Shown: one piece after another, positions 54,652 to 63,968 of the stretch
Layout of the letters: each line of letters opens with the position of its first letter
How positions within the stretch are numbered: position 1 is the stretch's first letter
NCBI GenBank assembly: GCA_031552845.1
Contig: JAVBMC010000011.1
Coordinates: 1 to 64,000, forward strand
DNA from: JAVBMC01 sp031552845
Lineage (GTDB): Bacteria > Verrucomicrobiota > Kiritimatiellia > RFP12 > DVOR01
DNA length: 64,000 nucleotides
Reading direction: 5' to 3'
Made by a program: the position numbers and the translations under genes
Notes under the pieces: model-generated
What the model was told of the DNA's origin: nothing
Seen by the model: only the letters and a program-made list of their open reading frames with translations
Databases searched by the model: none

Positions 54652-55724
54652 TCCTCGTCGGCGGATTCCTCGCCGCAGGTAAAACCACGCTCTTGTGGAA
54701 AAGCGTTGCCGCGTTAACCGCACAGGGTGAAAAGGTAGGCCTGATTACCAACGACCAAGCACCTGACTTAGCCGACACCACCTTTCTTAAACAAACGGGC
54801 GTCTCCGTGGAAGAAGTCGCGGGCAGCTGTTTTTGCTGTAACTTCAACGGATTCACTGAAGCTATGCAGCACTTGTTTGAACAAGGCGCTACGGTTATCG
54901 TTGGCGAGCCTGTGGGTAGTTGCACCGACCTTTCGGCAACGATCTTGCAGCCCGTGAAAAAGCTTTTTGGCGACACGGTTAAGGTAGAGCCCTTTAGCGT
55001 ATTGATTGAACCGGCGCGTCTCAATGAACTATTGGGTGAAACGCCGCCTATGCTGGCGGATTCCGCACGCTATATCCTTGACCGTCAGCTCGCCGAGGCC
55101 GATATCATTCTACTCAGCAAGGCCGACACACTGTTTTCACACGAGTGCGAGAACCTCTTGGGCGAACTGTGTGCACGTTATCCGCAAGCCGACGTGCTGC
55201 CGATTCAAGCCCGCAACGGCGGCGGATTGGATGCATGGTTCAGCACGCTCGATAACGGCCGCGGTGCAGGCCGTACAATTGCGGAGGTTGATTACGACAC
55301 CTATGCTGATGGTGAAGCCGTGCTGGGTTGGCTGAATGCAGAAGTCCAACTCTCGTCCGACACACCGCGCGATTGGCTGCCGGTGGCACAGCAATGGTTG
55401 GGAGACCTGCAGCAGTCTCTGGCGGCGAAGAATCTACCCTTGGGACATCTCAAGTTCGCGCTCACTCTGCCCGACGGCACATGCACTAAACTCAGCGCCT
55501 TGGTCGAAGGCGGCAAGCCCGTGCAACAGGCCGACGGAGTCACTGCTGCGAGCGGAACGAAAGCCCTGTTGACCATCAACGCCCGCGTGCAGACCACGCC
55601 CGAGACGTTGCAGCAAGCTGTCGAAGCTTGCCTTGCCAATCATCCCGAAGCCTCCATCGTACGCCTGCGGTGCCTCCAACCCGGACGTCCGAATCCGACA
55701 CACCGCTACGCCGAGGTCGTCTAA
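54636..55724 (+). CDS. COG0523/CobW-family G3E GTPase (putative metallochaperone)
   Basis: 362 residues from ATG 54636; GGAG lies 8 bases upstream of it but only 2 from the ATG at 54630. Walker A GGFLAAGKTT (9-18), metal-binding C-x-C-C (65-68) in GSCFCCNF, and the guanine motif as SKAD near 155. The C-terminal half diverges from ordinary CobW domains. Family members deliver Zn, Ni or cobalt to target enzymes. The aquaporin overlap suggests coupling, but the shared role is not obvious. A bidirectional terminator follows. Confidence 0.85.
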   Translation: MSKRLILVGGFLAAGKTTLLWKSVAALTAQGEKVGLITNDQAPDLADTTFLKQTGVSVEEVAGSCFCCNFNGFTEAMQHLFEQGATVIVGEPVGSCTDLSATILQPVKKLFGDTVKVEPFSVLIEPARLNELLGETPPMLADSARYILDRQLAEADIILLSKADTLFSHECENLLGELCARYPQADVLPIQARNGGGLDAWFSTLDNGRGAGRTIAEVDYDTYADGEAVLGWLNAEVQLSSDTPRDWLPVAQQWLGDLQQSLAAKNLPLGHLKFALTLPDGTCTKLSALVEGGKPVQQADGVTAASGTKALLTINARVQTTPETLQQAVEACLANHPEASIVRLRCLQPGRPNPTHRYAEVV

Positions 55725-55743
55725 ACGCTCATCACACAATGAC

Positions 55744-55774
55744 AAAGGGGAGGCTCGCAATGGCCTCCCCTTTT
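55744..55774. terminator. Bidirectional terminator between COG0523 and GH16 genes
   Basis: AAAGGGGAGGC, 7-base loop, GCCTCCCCTTTT; serves both converging genes. Confidence 0.9.
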
Positions 55775-55798
55775 GTTTGCACGTTGATTGACATACTG

Positions 55799-56653
55799 TT
55801 ACTTGGGCAAGTCCCACACGTGCACATAATCGACCTGAAACACCGCAGGCAGATCCTTCGTGTCGGGCAAGCCCACCCAGGTCTCCATGATCTCGCAATC
55901 AAGCATCAGATGCAGCGGACGCTTGAAGTAATCGTTCGTGCGGCGGAAGACCTCTTTGCCATCGAGATACCAGCGGATCTCTTGCGGCGTCCACAAGCAC
56001 CCGTAGGTATGGAAGTCCGCCCAGAAGTCAAACTCCACCTTCGTCTTGCCGCTGCGGTTCTCTAGCGCCACCACGCCGCCATTTGCCGTGGCCTCGACAT
56101 AGGGCGTCTTCAAACAATGCACGGTGTTGAACAGGATGCGCTCGTTGCCCGGCTTGACCGACTTACCAAAAAACTCGGCAATGTCGATCTCCTCCGACAC
56201 ATCGCCCGGCCGATGTTTTTTTTCAGGCGCATCGCTCAGCGGGTCATACAGCCAGAACGCATTACACACCGCAGCGTGCATTCCCTTGCACCGGGCCTCA
56301 AAATAACCATACCGCACCTTCTGCCGGCTCTTCACAATCGCCGTGCTAAAGCGGTCGAATCCCCGCAGGCGGTTCTCATACGAAACCTCCTCCGGCTTCA
56401 ACGCCCGCGCCCACAGCTCCAACATTCCATCCTTCACGCCAACATTACGATGATCAAAGACCCCCGGCTTGCGCCCATAGAATGTCGGGTTCAAATCCAT
56501 CCACCGCGCACTATCTAATGCCGCACCATTAAACTCATCGCTCATCGTGCGGTTAAACCGATACTCCGCACCCAACGGACACACCGGCTCCTGTGCCTGC
56601 ACGGCACCACACAACAACACGCCCAAACAAAACCCGCTCAACACTCGCAACAT
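55799..56653 (-). CDS. GH16 family glycoside hydrolase, secreted
   Basis: 284 residues from ATG 56653, chosen because AGGGG lies 6 bases before it; another ATG two codons upstream directly abuts it. Signal peptide (ends AVQA). Catalytic E-x-D-x-x-E in EEIDIAEFFG near residues 153-158. MSDEFNGAALDSARWMDLNP and FHTYGCLWTPQEIRWYLDGKEVFR are typical of the beta-agarase/porphyranase/carrageenase side of GH16. A galactan target is likely but a glucan is not excluded. Longer upstream frames only translate repeat DNA. Confidence 0.88.
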   Translation of the reverse strand: MLRVLSGFCLGVLLCGAVQAQEPVCPLGAEYRFNRTMSDEFNGAALDSARWMDLNPTFYGRKPGVFDHRNVGVKDGMLELWARALKPEEVSYENRLRGFDRFSTAIVKSRQKVRYGYFEARCKGMHAAVCNAFWLYDPLSDAPEKKHRPGDVSEEIDIAEFFGKSVKPGNERILFNTVHCLKTPYVEATANGGVVALENRSGKTKVEFDFWADFHTYGCLWTPQEIRWYLDGKEVFRRTNDYFKRPLHLMLDCEIMETWVGLPDTKDLPAVFQVDYVHVWDLPK

Positions 56654-56680
56654 ACGCATCCCCTTTATATTCACACGGCG

Positions 56681-56709
56681 ATAATACCACACTCCCCCCG
56701 CCCCCGCAA
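56681..56709 (-). promoter_or_regulatory. Probable promoter for GH16
   Basis: Minus strand: TTGCGG (56709-56704), 17-nt spacer, TATTAT (56686-56681). Confidence 0.5.
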
Positions 56710-56881
56710 GCCAAAACGAAACTCCACCCCGCCGCGACGAAACCCGCCAATAAACCACCCGCCTCTGCGTTTTACATGTCACACATGGAATATGCACTAC
56801 ATAACGCGCCTGCCCAATATTTACGGGGCTTTCCGCACGCGGATGCCATCCGCGGGGTGTTTGGACGTTTGGCGGGCAAAA

Positions 56882-57036
56882 CCGTGTCCAACGTTGGACA
56901 CTGCTCTGTCCAATGTTCGACACCGTCGTGTCCAATGTTGGACACTGTGCTGTCCAATGTTCGTCACCGCGCTGTCCAACGTTAGACAACTCTCTATCCA
57001 ACATTCGACACAACACTATCCAATGTTCGTTACTGC
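56882..57036. repeat. Palindrome array 3a, 22-nt pitch, seven units
   Basis: CCAAYGTT (or CCAACATT) occurs at 56888, 56910, 56932, 56954, 56976, 56998 and 57020, exactly 22 apart. Several units are near-perfect palindromes such as TGTCCAACGTTGGACA. Spacers between units vary. It lies upstream of the GH16 gene on that gene's 5' side. Confidence 0.92.
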
Positions 57037-57039
57037 CGG

Positions 57040-57215
57040 ATTACGGACGTAATGCAACACAATCACGTTAATGATTCATCACGATCTCGGACGTGATTGA
57101 ACACGATCACGCCCGAGACACAACCGCAACACACTCGGTGCGCAACACGGACGCACGAGGCATGCACCCGCAAGACACTCAGCACACAACACGGACGCAC
57201 GTGGCACACAATGAC
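57040..57215. repeat. Degenerate continuation of array 3, 22/44-nt pitch
   Basis: ATCACG at 57062 and 57106 (44 apart), and AACACGGACGCACG at 57144 and 57188 (44 apart), with half-related units at 57122 and 57166. The same 22-nt register as array 3a is kept but with different cores, as if older units had drifted. Confidence 0.6.
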
Positions 57216-57576
57216 AACACACATATTACTTATCGGCACAGCACGTGTTCCATGCAGTCACATCTGATGCAAAAGCACCACCCCCACCTTTTAAGTTGAT
57301 GGCTCCTTGGAGCTTGGATTCCTGATTACGGATACCGTCGGCAAGCCGTTGCGATTCTCGTGAGAGCAGGTCACCCAATGGGGTCAACGGGACGCAGTTT
57401 AGCAGATTGGCCAGATAAGTCAAGCGGGAAAGCGATTCGACCAAAGCACAAGGGAATCACAAGGAGGTGTGGCTGAAAACAGGGAATTCCTGAAGCTACT
57501 GGGACAGGTATTTTAGACCGAGGCCTGAGCTCTCCCTACGATGATTCGCATGCCCAAAAATACCCGACGATATTCC
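57216..57576. other. Intergenic region before tRNA-Leu, no gene recognised
   Basis: About 360 bases. A minus-strand frame at 57226-57444 begins only with TTG and has no ribosome-binding site or family resemblance, so I do not call it. An AAGGAGGTG at 57461 leads to no credible frame. Confidence 0.45.
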
Positions 57577-57605
57577 TTGACCGTGGGAAGCAAATATGGC
57601 ATACT
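57577..57605 (+). promoter_or_regulatory. Promoter for tRNA-Leu
   Basis: TTGACC (57577-57582), 17-nt spacer, CATACT (57600-57605), with a predicted start about 20 bases before the tRNA. Confidence 0.65.
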
Positions 57606-57631
57606 ACCGACTTGCTTTTTTGACTGTTTGC

Positions 57632-57721
57632 GCCCGAGTGGTGGAATGGCAGACACACCGGACTTAAAATCCGTTGCTGGGTTATACTGGCGTGTGGGTT
57701 CGACTCCCACCTCGGGCACCA
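57632..57721 (+). tRNA. tRNA-Leu (anticodon UAA)
   Basis: Acceptor stem GCCCGAG/CTCGGGC, discriminator A and encoded CCA. Anticodon stem CCGGA/TCCG-T with loop CTTAAAA gives UAA. A long variable arm (class II, GCTGGGTTATACTGGC) and T-arm GTGGGTTCGACTCCCAC complete it. Confidence 0.96.
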
Positions 57722-57771
57722 TCTCATTTTGATTGTTAAACGCGTAATGAAGGACTGCGTTTCAGCGTGCC

Positions 57772-58365
57772 ATGAAGAATAAACACGAACACAAACATAC
57801 CGCCCACTCTCACGAAAAACATAACACCGCCCCGCAGGAACCGGCGCCGGATGCCGAGACCGTAGCGGAGGCAGCACAGGCTGAGGCCGCAGATAATCAA
57901 GAACCGCAGCCAACTAAGGACGCCAATGAACTCGCCGCATTAAAGGATAAATACCTGCGGCTGTTGGCCGATTTTGATAACGCCCGCAAGCGCCAGCTCC
58001 GCGAGCGTGAAGAGTGGATCAAGTCCGCCAACGAAGGTCTGATTAAGGATATGCTCCCCGTGATCGACCATCTTGAACTCGCCGTCAGCAAAGCCCCCGA
58101 GGGCGACGATCCCTTCGTCGGCGGCGTCAAGCTGGTGCTCAAACAATTTCTCGAAGCGCTCGCCAAGCAAGGAGCCACCCCCGTTGACGCCGTCAATGCG
58201 GAGTTCGACCCCAACTTGCACGAAGCCCTTTCAGTAGCCCCCTCCGCAACCGTCGCAGCCAACACCGTGTTGGAACAGTACCGCTGCGGCTGGCTGCTCA
58301 ACGGCAAATTGATCCGCGCCGCCCAAGTCATCGTCTCCGGCGGCGCACCTGAATCTGCAGAATAA
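57772..58365 (+). CDS. grpE: GrpE, nucleotide-exchange factor of DnaK
   Basis: 197 residues. A low-complexity, His/Glu-rich N-terminus (1-55) is followed by the coiled-coil and head: LKDKYLRLLADFDNARKRQLRE near 61-82, LPVIDHLELAVSKA, and the beta-domain FDPNLHEALSV and GWLLNGKLIRAAQVIVS at the end. Paired with dnaJ 9 bases downstream; dnaK is not in the window. No CIRCE-like element is seen upstream. Confidence 0.93.
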   Translation: MKNKHEHKHTAHSHEKHNTAPQEPAPDAETVAEAAQAEAADNQEPQPTKDANELAALKDKYLRLLADFDNARKRQLREREEWIKSANEGLIKDMLPVIDHLELAVSKAPEGDDPFVGGVKLVLKQFLEALAKQGATPVDAVNAEFDPNLHEALSVAPSATVAANTVLEQYRCGWLLNGKLIRAAQVIVSGGAPESAE

Positions 58366-58374
58366 TACACGACC

Positions 58375-59550
58375 ATGGCCAAGAAACGCGACTATTACGA
58401 AGTACTCGGCGTCCAAAAAGGCGTCTCCGCAGACGAGCTGAAAAAAGCCTACCGCAAGCTCGCCATGCAGTACCACCCCGACCGCAACCAGAACGACGCC
58501 AAAGCCGAAGCGATGTTCAAAGAAGTCAGCGAGGCCTACGAAGTCCTCAGTGACCCCAAGAAGCGCCAGACCTACGACCAGTTCGGCCACGAAGGCATGA
58601 AGTCCAACTTCGGCCCCGGCGGGTTTGACTTCAACCGCGACTTCACCCACATGGGCGATCTGCAAGACATCCTCGGCAGTATCTTCGGCGGCGGCTTTGC
58701 CGATATGTTCGGTGGTGGCGGACGCCGTCAGCGTCAAGACCCCAATGCGCCCCAGCGCGGCAACGACTTGCGTTTTGATCTTGAGATTGATCTTGAAGAA
58801 GCCATCTTCGGCTCCGAGCGTTCAATCGAAATTCCTGTCGCGGAAGCTTGCGACACCTGTCATGGCTCCGGCGCGGCTGAGGGCACCTCACGCGAAACTT
58901 GCCGTCAATGCGGCGGACGCGGCTACGTCATTGCCGGCGGCGGTTTTATCCAGATGCAACAAACCTGCCCGGTTTGCAACGGCACCGGTGGAGTCATCCG
59001 TCATCCTTGTCGTAAGTGCCATGGTGCCGGACGCGTCAAAGCGCGCAAAAAGATGCAGCTGCGTATTCCCGTGGGTGTCGAGACCGGCACGCGCCTGCGT
59101 CTCGCCGGCAAAGGCGAAGGCGGTTTGCGCGGCGGGCCAGCCGGTGATCTCTATGTTATCCTGCATGTGCGTGACCACGACCTCTTTGAACGTCACGAAG
59201 ACGACCTCGGCTGTGCAGTGCATATCTCACCCGTACTCGCGGCATTGGGTGGCGAAGTCGAAGTCCCCACGCCTTACGGTTACACGAAGATCAAGATTCC
59301 CGCCGGCACACAGAATGGCAAGGTCTTTCGCTTGCGCGACAAAGGCATGCCCCTGCTTAACAGCGCGGGAACAGGTGATCTGCATGCGCAGATCGTTGTG
59401 GAAACCCCGGAACATCTTTCCACGCGCCAGAAGAAACAGCTTGAAGAACTTCAGGCTGCCATGAGCGATTCCAATTTCCCCCTCAATACAAAACAGCGCA
59501 AGTCTGCCGAACAGTTTTACACGCGCCGTGATGCATTGAAGAAAAAATAA
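58375..59550 (+). CDS. dnaJ: Chaperone DnaJ
   Basis: 391 residues. J domain with YHPDRNQ, Gly/Phe-rich linker (FGGGFADMFGGGG), four zinc motifs C-x2-C-x-G-x-G (CDTCHGSG, CRQCGGRG, CPVCNGTG, CRKCHGAG) near 155-220, and the C-terminal substrate domains (GRVKARKKMQLRIPVGVETG). Class I (full) DnaJ. It works with DnaK and GrpE. Confidence 0.97.
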   Translation: MAKKRDYYEVLGVQKGVSADELKKAYRKLAMQYHPDRNQNDAKAEAMFKEVSEAYEVLSDPKKRQTYDQFGHEGMKSNFGPGGFDFNRDFTHMGDLQDILGSIFGGGFADMFGGGGRRQRQDPNAPQRGNDLRFDLEIDLEEAIFGSERSIEIPVAEACDTCHGSGAAEGTSRETCRQCGGRGYVIAGGGFIQMQQTCPVCNGTGGVIRHPCRKCHGAGRVKARKKMQLRIPVGVETGTRLRLAGKGEGGLRGGPAGDLYVILHVRDHDLFERHEDDLGCAVHISPVLAALGGEVEVPTPYGYTKIKIPAGTQNGKVFRLRDKGMPLLNSAGTGDLHAQIVVETPEHLSTRQKKQLEELQAAMSDSNFPLNTKQRKSAEQFYTRRDALKKK

Positions 59551-59581
59551 CGCCGCCCCAAACGTCAAAACAAAGGAATTT

Positions 59582-60754
59582 GTGAACGACTTTGTTGCCT
59601 TTGAGAATGTAACTAAGAAATTCGGAGCCTTGACCGCGGTCAACAACGTCTCGTGTTCTATCAAAAAGGGAGAGTTTTTCTCCCTGCTAGGTCCTAGCGG
59701 CTGCGGTAAAACAACCCTCTTGCGTATTTTGGCAGGGTTTGAAACACCCGACTCTGGACGTGTCTGGATCAACGGAGAAGATGTAACCGAACTCGCGCCC
59801 AACCTGCGCCGTGTTCACACCGTCTTCCAGAACTATGCGCTCTTCCCCCATATGACGCTCCGGCAGAATGTGGGCTTCAGCCTCAGTATCGCCGGCAAGC
59901 CGCGCGCCGAGATCAATAAACGGGTCGACACCTTGCTCGAACTCGTACGCATGACCAATCATGCCAACAAATATCCTACGCAGATTTCCGGCGGACAAAA
60001 ACAGCGTATCGCTATTGCCCGTGCCTTGGCCGACCAACCGCAGGTCTTGTTGCTCGACGAGCCCCTAGCCGCGCTCGACCTTAAGCTCCGCCAGCATATG
60101 TTGCTGGAGCTCGACAGCATCCATGACGAAGTCGGTATCACGTTCGTTTACGTGACGCATGACCAAAGCGAGGCCATGAGCCTTTCGGATCGTATTGCGG
60201 TGATGGAAGGCGGAATCATCGCCCAAATCGATCCCCCTGTAAAAGTTTACGAGGCACCCTGCTCCGACTTTGTAGCCGAATTCATTGGCGACACCAACTT
60301 CTTCCACGGCACAGTCAAATCAGTTGACGGCGATTACTGCATCCTTGACATTCCGGAGCTGCCGCCTGTGCGGATCTTTAACGATAAGAGGATTGCCTCA
60401 GGCAATCCCGTGAACCTGAGCATCCGTCCGGAAAAGATGCGTGTGGCCTCTGCCGAACCTGATCCCGCCGACCCTGACTATACTCAGGGGCCAAACGGCG
60501 ATTTCATGCCGCGCAAGTTTGCCGAGGGCATTGAGAAGCACGAGTTCAACGTGTTGCGTGGCAAGCTGGAGAGCATCGTCTACCTCGGCAATCATACGCG
60601 TTATTGGATACGCGTCGGCGACAGGAGACTTTCAACCTATAAACCGAACACCCGCTTTTCCATTGACCGCCCGCTCAAATGGGGTGAAGAAGTGTTTGTC
60701 GGCTGGCATGTGGATGACGGGTTCATGATCGATAAATTCACCCCTCCGAGCTGA
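59582..60754 (+). CDS. potA: Spermidine/putrescine ABC transporter ATP-binding protein (PotA)
   Basis: 390 residues from a GTG start preceded by AAAGGAA. Walker A GPSGCGKTT (37-45), Q-loop, signature ISGGQKQR, Walker B VLLLDEPLAALD, His switch YVTHDQSEAM, then a TOBE-type C-terminal domain. PotA assignment rests on the two permeases that follow; the binding protein is not adjacent. Confidence 0.9.
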   Translation: MNDFVAFENVTKKFGALTAVNNVSCSIKKGEFFSLLGPSGCGKTTLLRILAGFETPDSGRVWINGEDVTELAPNLRRVHTVFQNYALFPHMTLRQNVGFSLSIAGKPRAEINKRVDTLLELVRMTNHANKYPTQISGGQKQRIAIARALADQPQVLLLDEPLAALDLKLRQHMLLELDSIHDEVGITFVYVTHDQSEAMSLSDRIAVMEGGIIAQIDPPVKVYEAPCSDFVAEFIGDTNFFHGTVKSVDGDYCILDIPELPPVRIFNDKRIASGNPVNLSIRPEKMRVASAEPDPADPDYTQGPNGDFMPRKFAEGIEKHEFNVLRGKLESIVYLGNHTRYWIRVGDRRLSTYKPNTRFSIDRPLKWGEEVFVGWHVDDGFMIDKFTPPS

Positions 60755-60758
60755 AGCC

Positions 60759-61631
60759 ATGCGCAGACGTTCATCTGAATATATCATCTCAGCACCGCCG
60801 GTTCTTTGGATGTCGGTGTTCTTTTTGATTCCTCTGCTATTGATCTTCGCCATTTCATTCCACCCGGCAAGCCCAAGTGGCGAAATCCTTCCCGGCTGGA
60901 CGCTGCAAACGTGGAAGGCGATTACCAACCCTGATTACCCAACCATCATCTTCCGCACCCTCTGGATCAGTGCGGCCGCCACCTTCGCCTGTATCTGCCT
61001 GGCGCTCCCCTGCTCCTATGCCATGGCACGCATGGCACCACGTATGCGTAATATTGTGGGGGCACTCATCATCATCCCCTTCTGGACGAACTTCCTCATC
61101 CGCGTGTTTGCTTGGCGGATCATGCTCCATCCGGATGGCTACGTGAAACACTTCCTGATGCTTTGCGGTTTGGCTGATCAAGATACCATGTTGCTCTACA
61201 ACTCGCCGGCCATTCTGCTCGTCAGCATTTACACCTTCCTGCCGTTTGCCATTCTGCCGATCTATGCCGCAGCGGAGAAATTCGACTTCTCATTGCTCGA
61301 AGCCGCCAAGGATTTAGGCTGCACCAGCATCAAAGCCTTCTTCCGTGTTTTTGTGCCGGGCGTGCGCCAAGGCATCTTCTCGGCAGTGCTGATGGTCTTC
61401 ATTCCGGCACTAGGCTCATATGTCATTCCAGACCTCGTGGGTGGCCCAAACTCGGAGATGATCGGCAACAAGATCGCGCAGCGTACCTTTGCAGAACGTA
61501 ATCTACCCCAAGCTGCAGCACTCTCCACGGTCGTTACAGTCAGCGTGCTGATTGCACTCGTATTGCTCGTCATTTGGAACCGTCGTCAGAACAAACGGGT
61601 CTCCGAAGGAAAGGAGAGCTTTTTCGGATGA
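60759..61631 (+). CDS. potB: Spermidine/putrescine ABC transporter permease (PotB)
   Basis: 290 residues, six membrane segments. The start region (ISAPPVLWMSVFFLIPLLLIFAISF) and the EAA-loop EAAKDLGCTSIKAFFRVFVPG near 180-200 are typical of PotB. Starts 4 bases after potA. Confidence 0.9.
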   Translation: MRRRSSEYIISAPPVLWMSVFFLIPLLLIFAISFHPASPSGEILPGWTLQTWKAITNPDYPTIIFRTLWISAAATFACICLALPCSYAMARMAPRMRNIVGALIIIPFWTNFLIRVFAWRIMLHPDGYVKHFLMLCGLADQDTMLLYNSPAILLVSIYTFLPFAILPIYAAAEKFDFSLLEAAKDLGCTSIKAFFRVFVPGVRQGIFSAVLMVFIPALGSYVIPDLVGGPNSEMIGNKIAQRTFAERNLPQAAALSTVVTVSVLIALVLLVIWNRRQNKRVSEGKESFFG

Positions 61632-62410
61632 AACGCAGCCGCTTCCCTCTCTTTGTTTTGATTGGCGTGCTGATCTTCTTCTACCTGCCAATCTTTGTTC
61701 TCGTCGCCGACTCCTTTAATGATTCGCGTTTTGGCGGCGTATGGAAAGGCTTCACCCTCAAATGGTACCAAGCCCTCCTGCAAAATCAAGTCATCTGGGA
61801 ATCCTTCCTTATCAGCCTGGAAATTGCCATAGCGGCAACGCTCGCCTCCTGCATCCTTGGCACCATGGCGGCAATCGCTTTACGGCGCGGCAAAACCCGC
61901 CTGCAGATATTCCAGACAGGACTCATCTACACGCCGCTCGTCGTGCCCGAAATCCTCATGGGTATCAGCCTGTTGATTTTCTTCACATTCTGCCATATTC
62001 CCTGCGGAAAGCTCACCATCTTCCTTGCACACATCACCTTTTGCATCAGCTTTGTGACACTCACCGTCCTCAGCCGCTTGCAAGATTTCGATGACAGCCT
62101 TCTCGAAGCCGCCCGTGACCTTGGTGCTACCGGCTGGACCACCTTCTGGAAGATTGAATTCCCCATCCTCCTCCCCGGCATCATCTCCGGAGGACTTTTA
62201 GCCTTCACGCTCTCCATTGATGACTTTGTAATCAGCTTCTTCGTCACTGGCCCGGGAGCGACGCCACTCCCGCTCCGCATTTACAGCATGATCAAACACT
62301 CACGCGAAATGCCAATGATCAATGCACTCTCCACCATCCTCATGGCAGTCACCGTCATCTGTGTCATGGCCAGCCGCCTCATTCACCCGCGCAAAAGCGC
62401 CATCAAGTAA
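61628..62410 (+). CDS. potC: Spermidine/putrescine ABC transporter permease (PotC)
   Basis: 260 residues from ATG 61628, overlapping potB by ATGA. EAA loop LLEAARDLGATGWTTFWKIEFP, and FTLSIDDFVISFFVTGPGATPLPLRIYSMIK near the end, are PotC features. A terminator follows, so potD is not part of this transcript. Confidence 0.9.
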   Translation: MKRSRFPLFVLIGVLIFFYLPIFVLVADSFNDSRFGGVWKGFTLKWYQALLQNQVIWESFLISLEIAIAATLASCILGTMAAIALRRGKTRLQIFQTGLIYTPLVVPEILMGISLLIFFTFCHIPCGKLTIFLAHITFCISFVTLTVLSRLQDFDDSLLEAARDLGATGWTTFWKIEFPILLPGIISGGLLAFTLSIDDFVISFFVTGPGATPLPLRIYSMIKHSREMPMINALSTILMAVTVICVMASRLIHPRKSAIK

Positions 62411-62430
62411 ACAAATATAACTGACAAAAG

Positions 62431-62465
62431 AAAAGGCCGACAGGGAACCCCGCCGGCCTTTTTCA
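62431..62465 (+). terminator. Rho-independent terminator after potC
   Basis: AAAAGGCCG, loop, CCGGCCTTTTT. Confidence 0.88.
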
Positions 62466-62483
62466 TTCAACTCTTGCTTAATA

Positions 62484-63968
62484 CTAATCCATCGTCACCA
62501 CGCTGGCGCCATCCGAATATAACTGCAAGCTCTTATCGTCCGCCCCAACCACCAAATGCCAATCCAGAGACAATGTCGGACAAAACGTTCCCAGCACACT
62601 ATCCGCCGTCAACGCCGTATACCGAGTCTTATACGCCAACTTCGGCAAATCTACAAACTCCACCTTCATTCCCTCACCCTCAAGCCTCGCCACCCTCTTT
62701 TTATTAAACCCCGTCTTCAAAACACCCTTTCCATGAACATAGGGTATCACGGTATTAGGAGCATAGCCACTAATATCCAACGTTGCCCTACGATTCAAAA
62801 TATTAACCTCTGAAGCGGCACAGATAGGATTGCCTTCCAAACGTAAGACACCCTCCGCAATCTCAATGCGTCCGACAAAATTACTCTGCCCCCCTGTAGA
62901 TGCCAAAACCCCAGCACCTGTTTTACGAAAAGTCCCACTACCCCTCAAAGCATTCACCGTTGCAAACTTGCAAGAAGTCGAACATTCCAATGATAAAAGT
63001 CCGTTGGCCAGTAAATTGCCTGAATAAACAAATCCACGTCCGAAATTACCTTCACTTAAAGATAATACTCCATTGGAGGAAACTGTAACATACTCCACCT
63101 TATTTGAACCAACAATTGTCACACTCCCCTTCTGGCCTTGCCATGCGGCCGATACGGACAACACATTCAAATTGGTCATCTGCAAACGATACGACATGTT
63201 TGTATTTGAAAAGAAAAGAGAGACATTCGGATTAACTCCCTCTACAAGAATACTAGACTCCACCCCATCAGCATCATCAAAACAAATGTAGTTCGAATAA
63301 TTGCGCAGATTCAAAACATTTGAAGTCCCCCGCCAATAATAAGACTCCGGCATCTCCCGCACCTGTAATGCATTCAGATACGCATACCGTGTTCCCATTC
63401 CAACAGCAGAAAATGTTATAGCTTGCTCTGTGCCATCAGCTGCAAAATAACCGCAGCAATACTGACCAACACCACCCATCTCATCCGTTGAACATGGATC
63501 CAATATCTGCGTATTTCCCCCCATGGAAGATACCTGTGTCGTTGACTTAATTCCACTAGCATCCTGTGCCCACACCTGCAGCTGATACAACCGCCCCGGC
63601 GTTAAATTCTTTAACGTCAGCATCATGCTTTCGCTCGATACCCGAACAGCCCCCTTGAGCAGTGCAATATATTCTGCAGGTAGTTTATTGGCTGGAATCG
63701 TATCGATATAATAATCAGCAAACGTACGCGTTGAAGTCCCTGATAACTCTAACGCCCCATCTGATAGCGTTGCCTTTTGAAGTTTGAAAAAGACTCCAGC
63801 CACAGTTACATCTGATCCCGAATTCGCAAAATGATATGCATACTTCAATGTTCCGACAGTTGAAATATCCCCCACCCCACTGACAGTTACCGGTGCCTCA
63901 AACAATACTGGCGCCGCAAGCGCGACGCCAGACAGCCCCAACAGAACCCCAATAGCCAATGATCTCAT
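62484..63968 (-). CDS. Secreted protein with autotransporter-associated beta-strand repeats
   Basis: 494 residues from ATG 63968 with AGAGG upstream; an in-frame TTG ten codons earlier is less likely. Signal peptide (ends VALAAP). A N-terminal all-beta domain, then a PATR-type strand repeat: GSGTFRKTGAGVLASTGG-x-FVGRIEIAEGVLRL near 350-385. The rest is Gly/Ser/Thr-rich beta. No translocator domain is on this chain, so it is probably surface-bound by other means. Such proteins are abundant in Verrucomicrobia relatives. Confidence 0.75.
   Translation of the reverse strand: MRSLAIGVLLGLSGVALAAPVLFEAPVTVSGVGDISTVGTLKYAYHFANSGSDVTVAGVFFKLQKATLSDGALELSGTSTRTFADYYIDTIPANKLPAEYIALLKGAVRVSSESMMLTLKNLTPGRLYQLQVWAQDASGIKSTTQVSSMGGNTQILDPCSTDEMGGVGQYCCGYFAADGTEQAITFSAVGMGTRYAYLNALQVREMPESYYWRGTSNVLNLRNYSNYICFDDADGVESSILVEGVNPNVSLFFSNTNMSYRLQMTNLNVLSVSAAWQGQKGSVTIVGSNKVEYVTVSSNGVLSLSEGNFGRGFVYSGNLLANGLLSLECSTSCKFATVNALRGSGTFRKTGAGVLASTGGQSNFVGRIEIAEGVLRLEGNPICAASEVNILNRRATLDISGYAPNTVIPYVHGKGVLKTGFNKKRVARLEGEGMKVEFVDLPKLAYKTRYTALTADSVLGTFCPTLSLDWHLVVGADDKSLQLYSDGASVVTMD

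Noticed and set aside
56654..57016. N-terminal extension of the GH16 reading frame
   Set aside because: It translates palindrome array 3a and gives repeated CPTLD/NIGQ-like peptides; the signal peptide and ribosome-binding site lie at 56653.
56882..57036. CRISPR array
   Set aside because: Units are 22 nt in total with a palindromic core and 6-8 nt variable parts, too short for repeat-spacer units; no cas genes.
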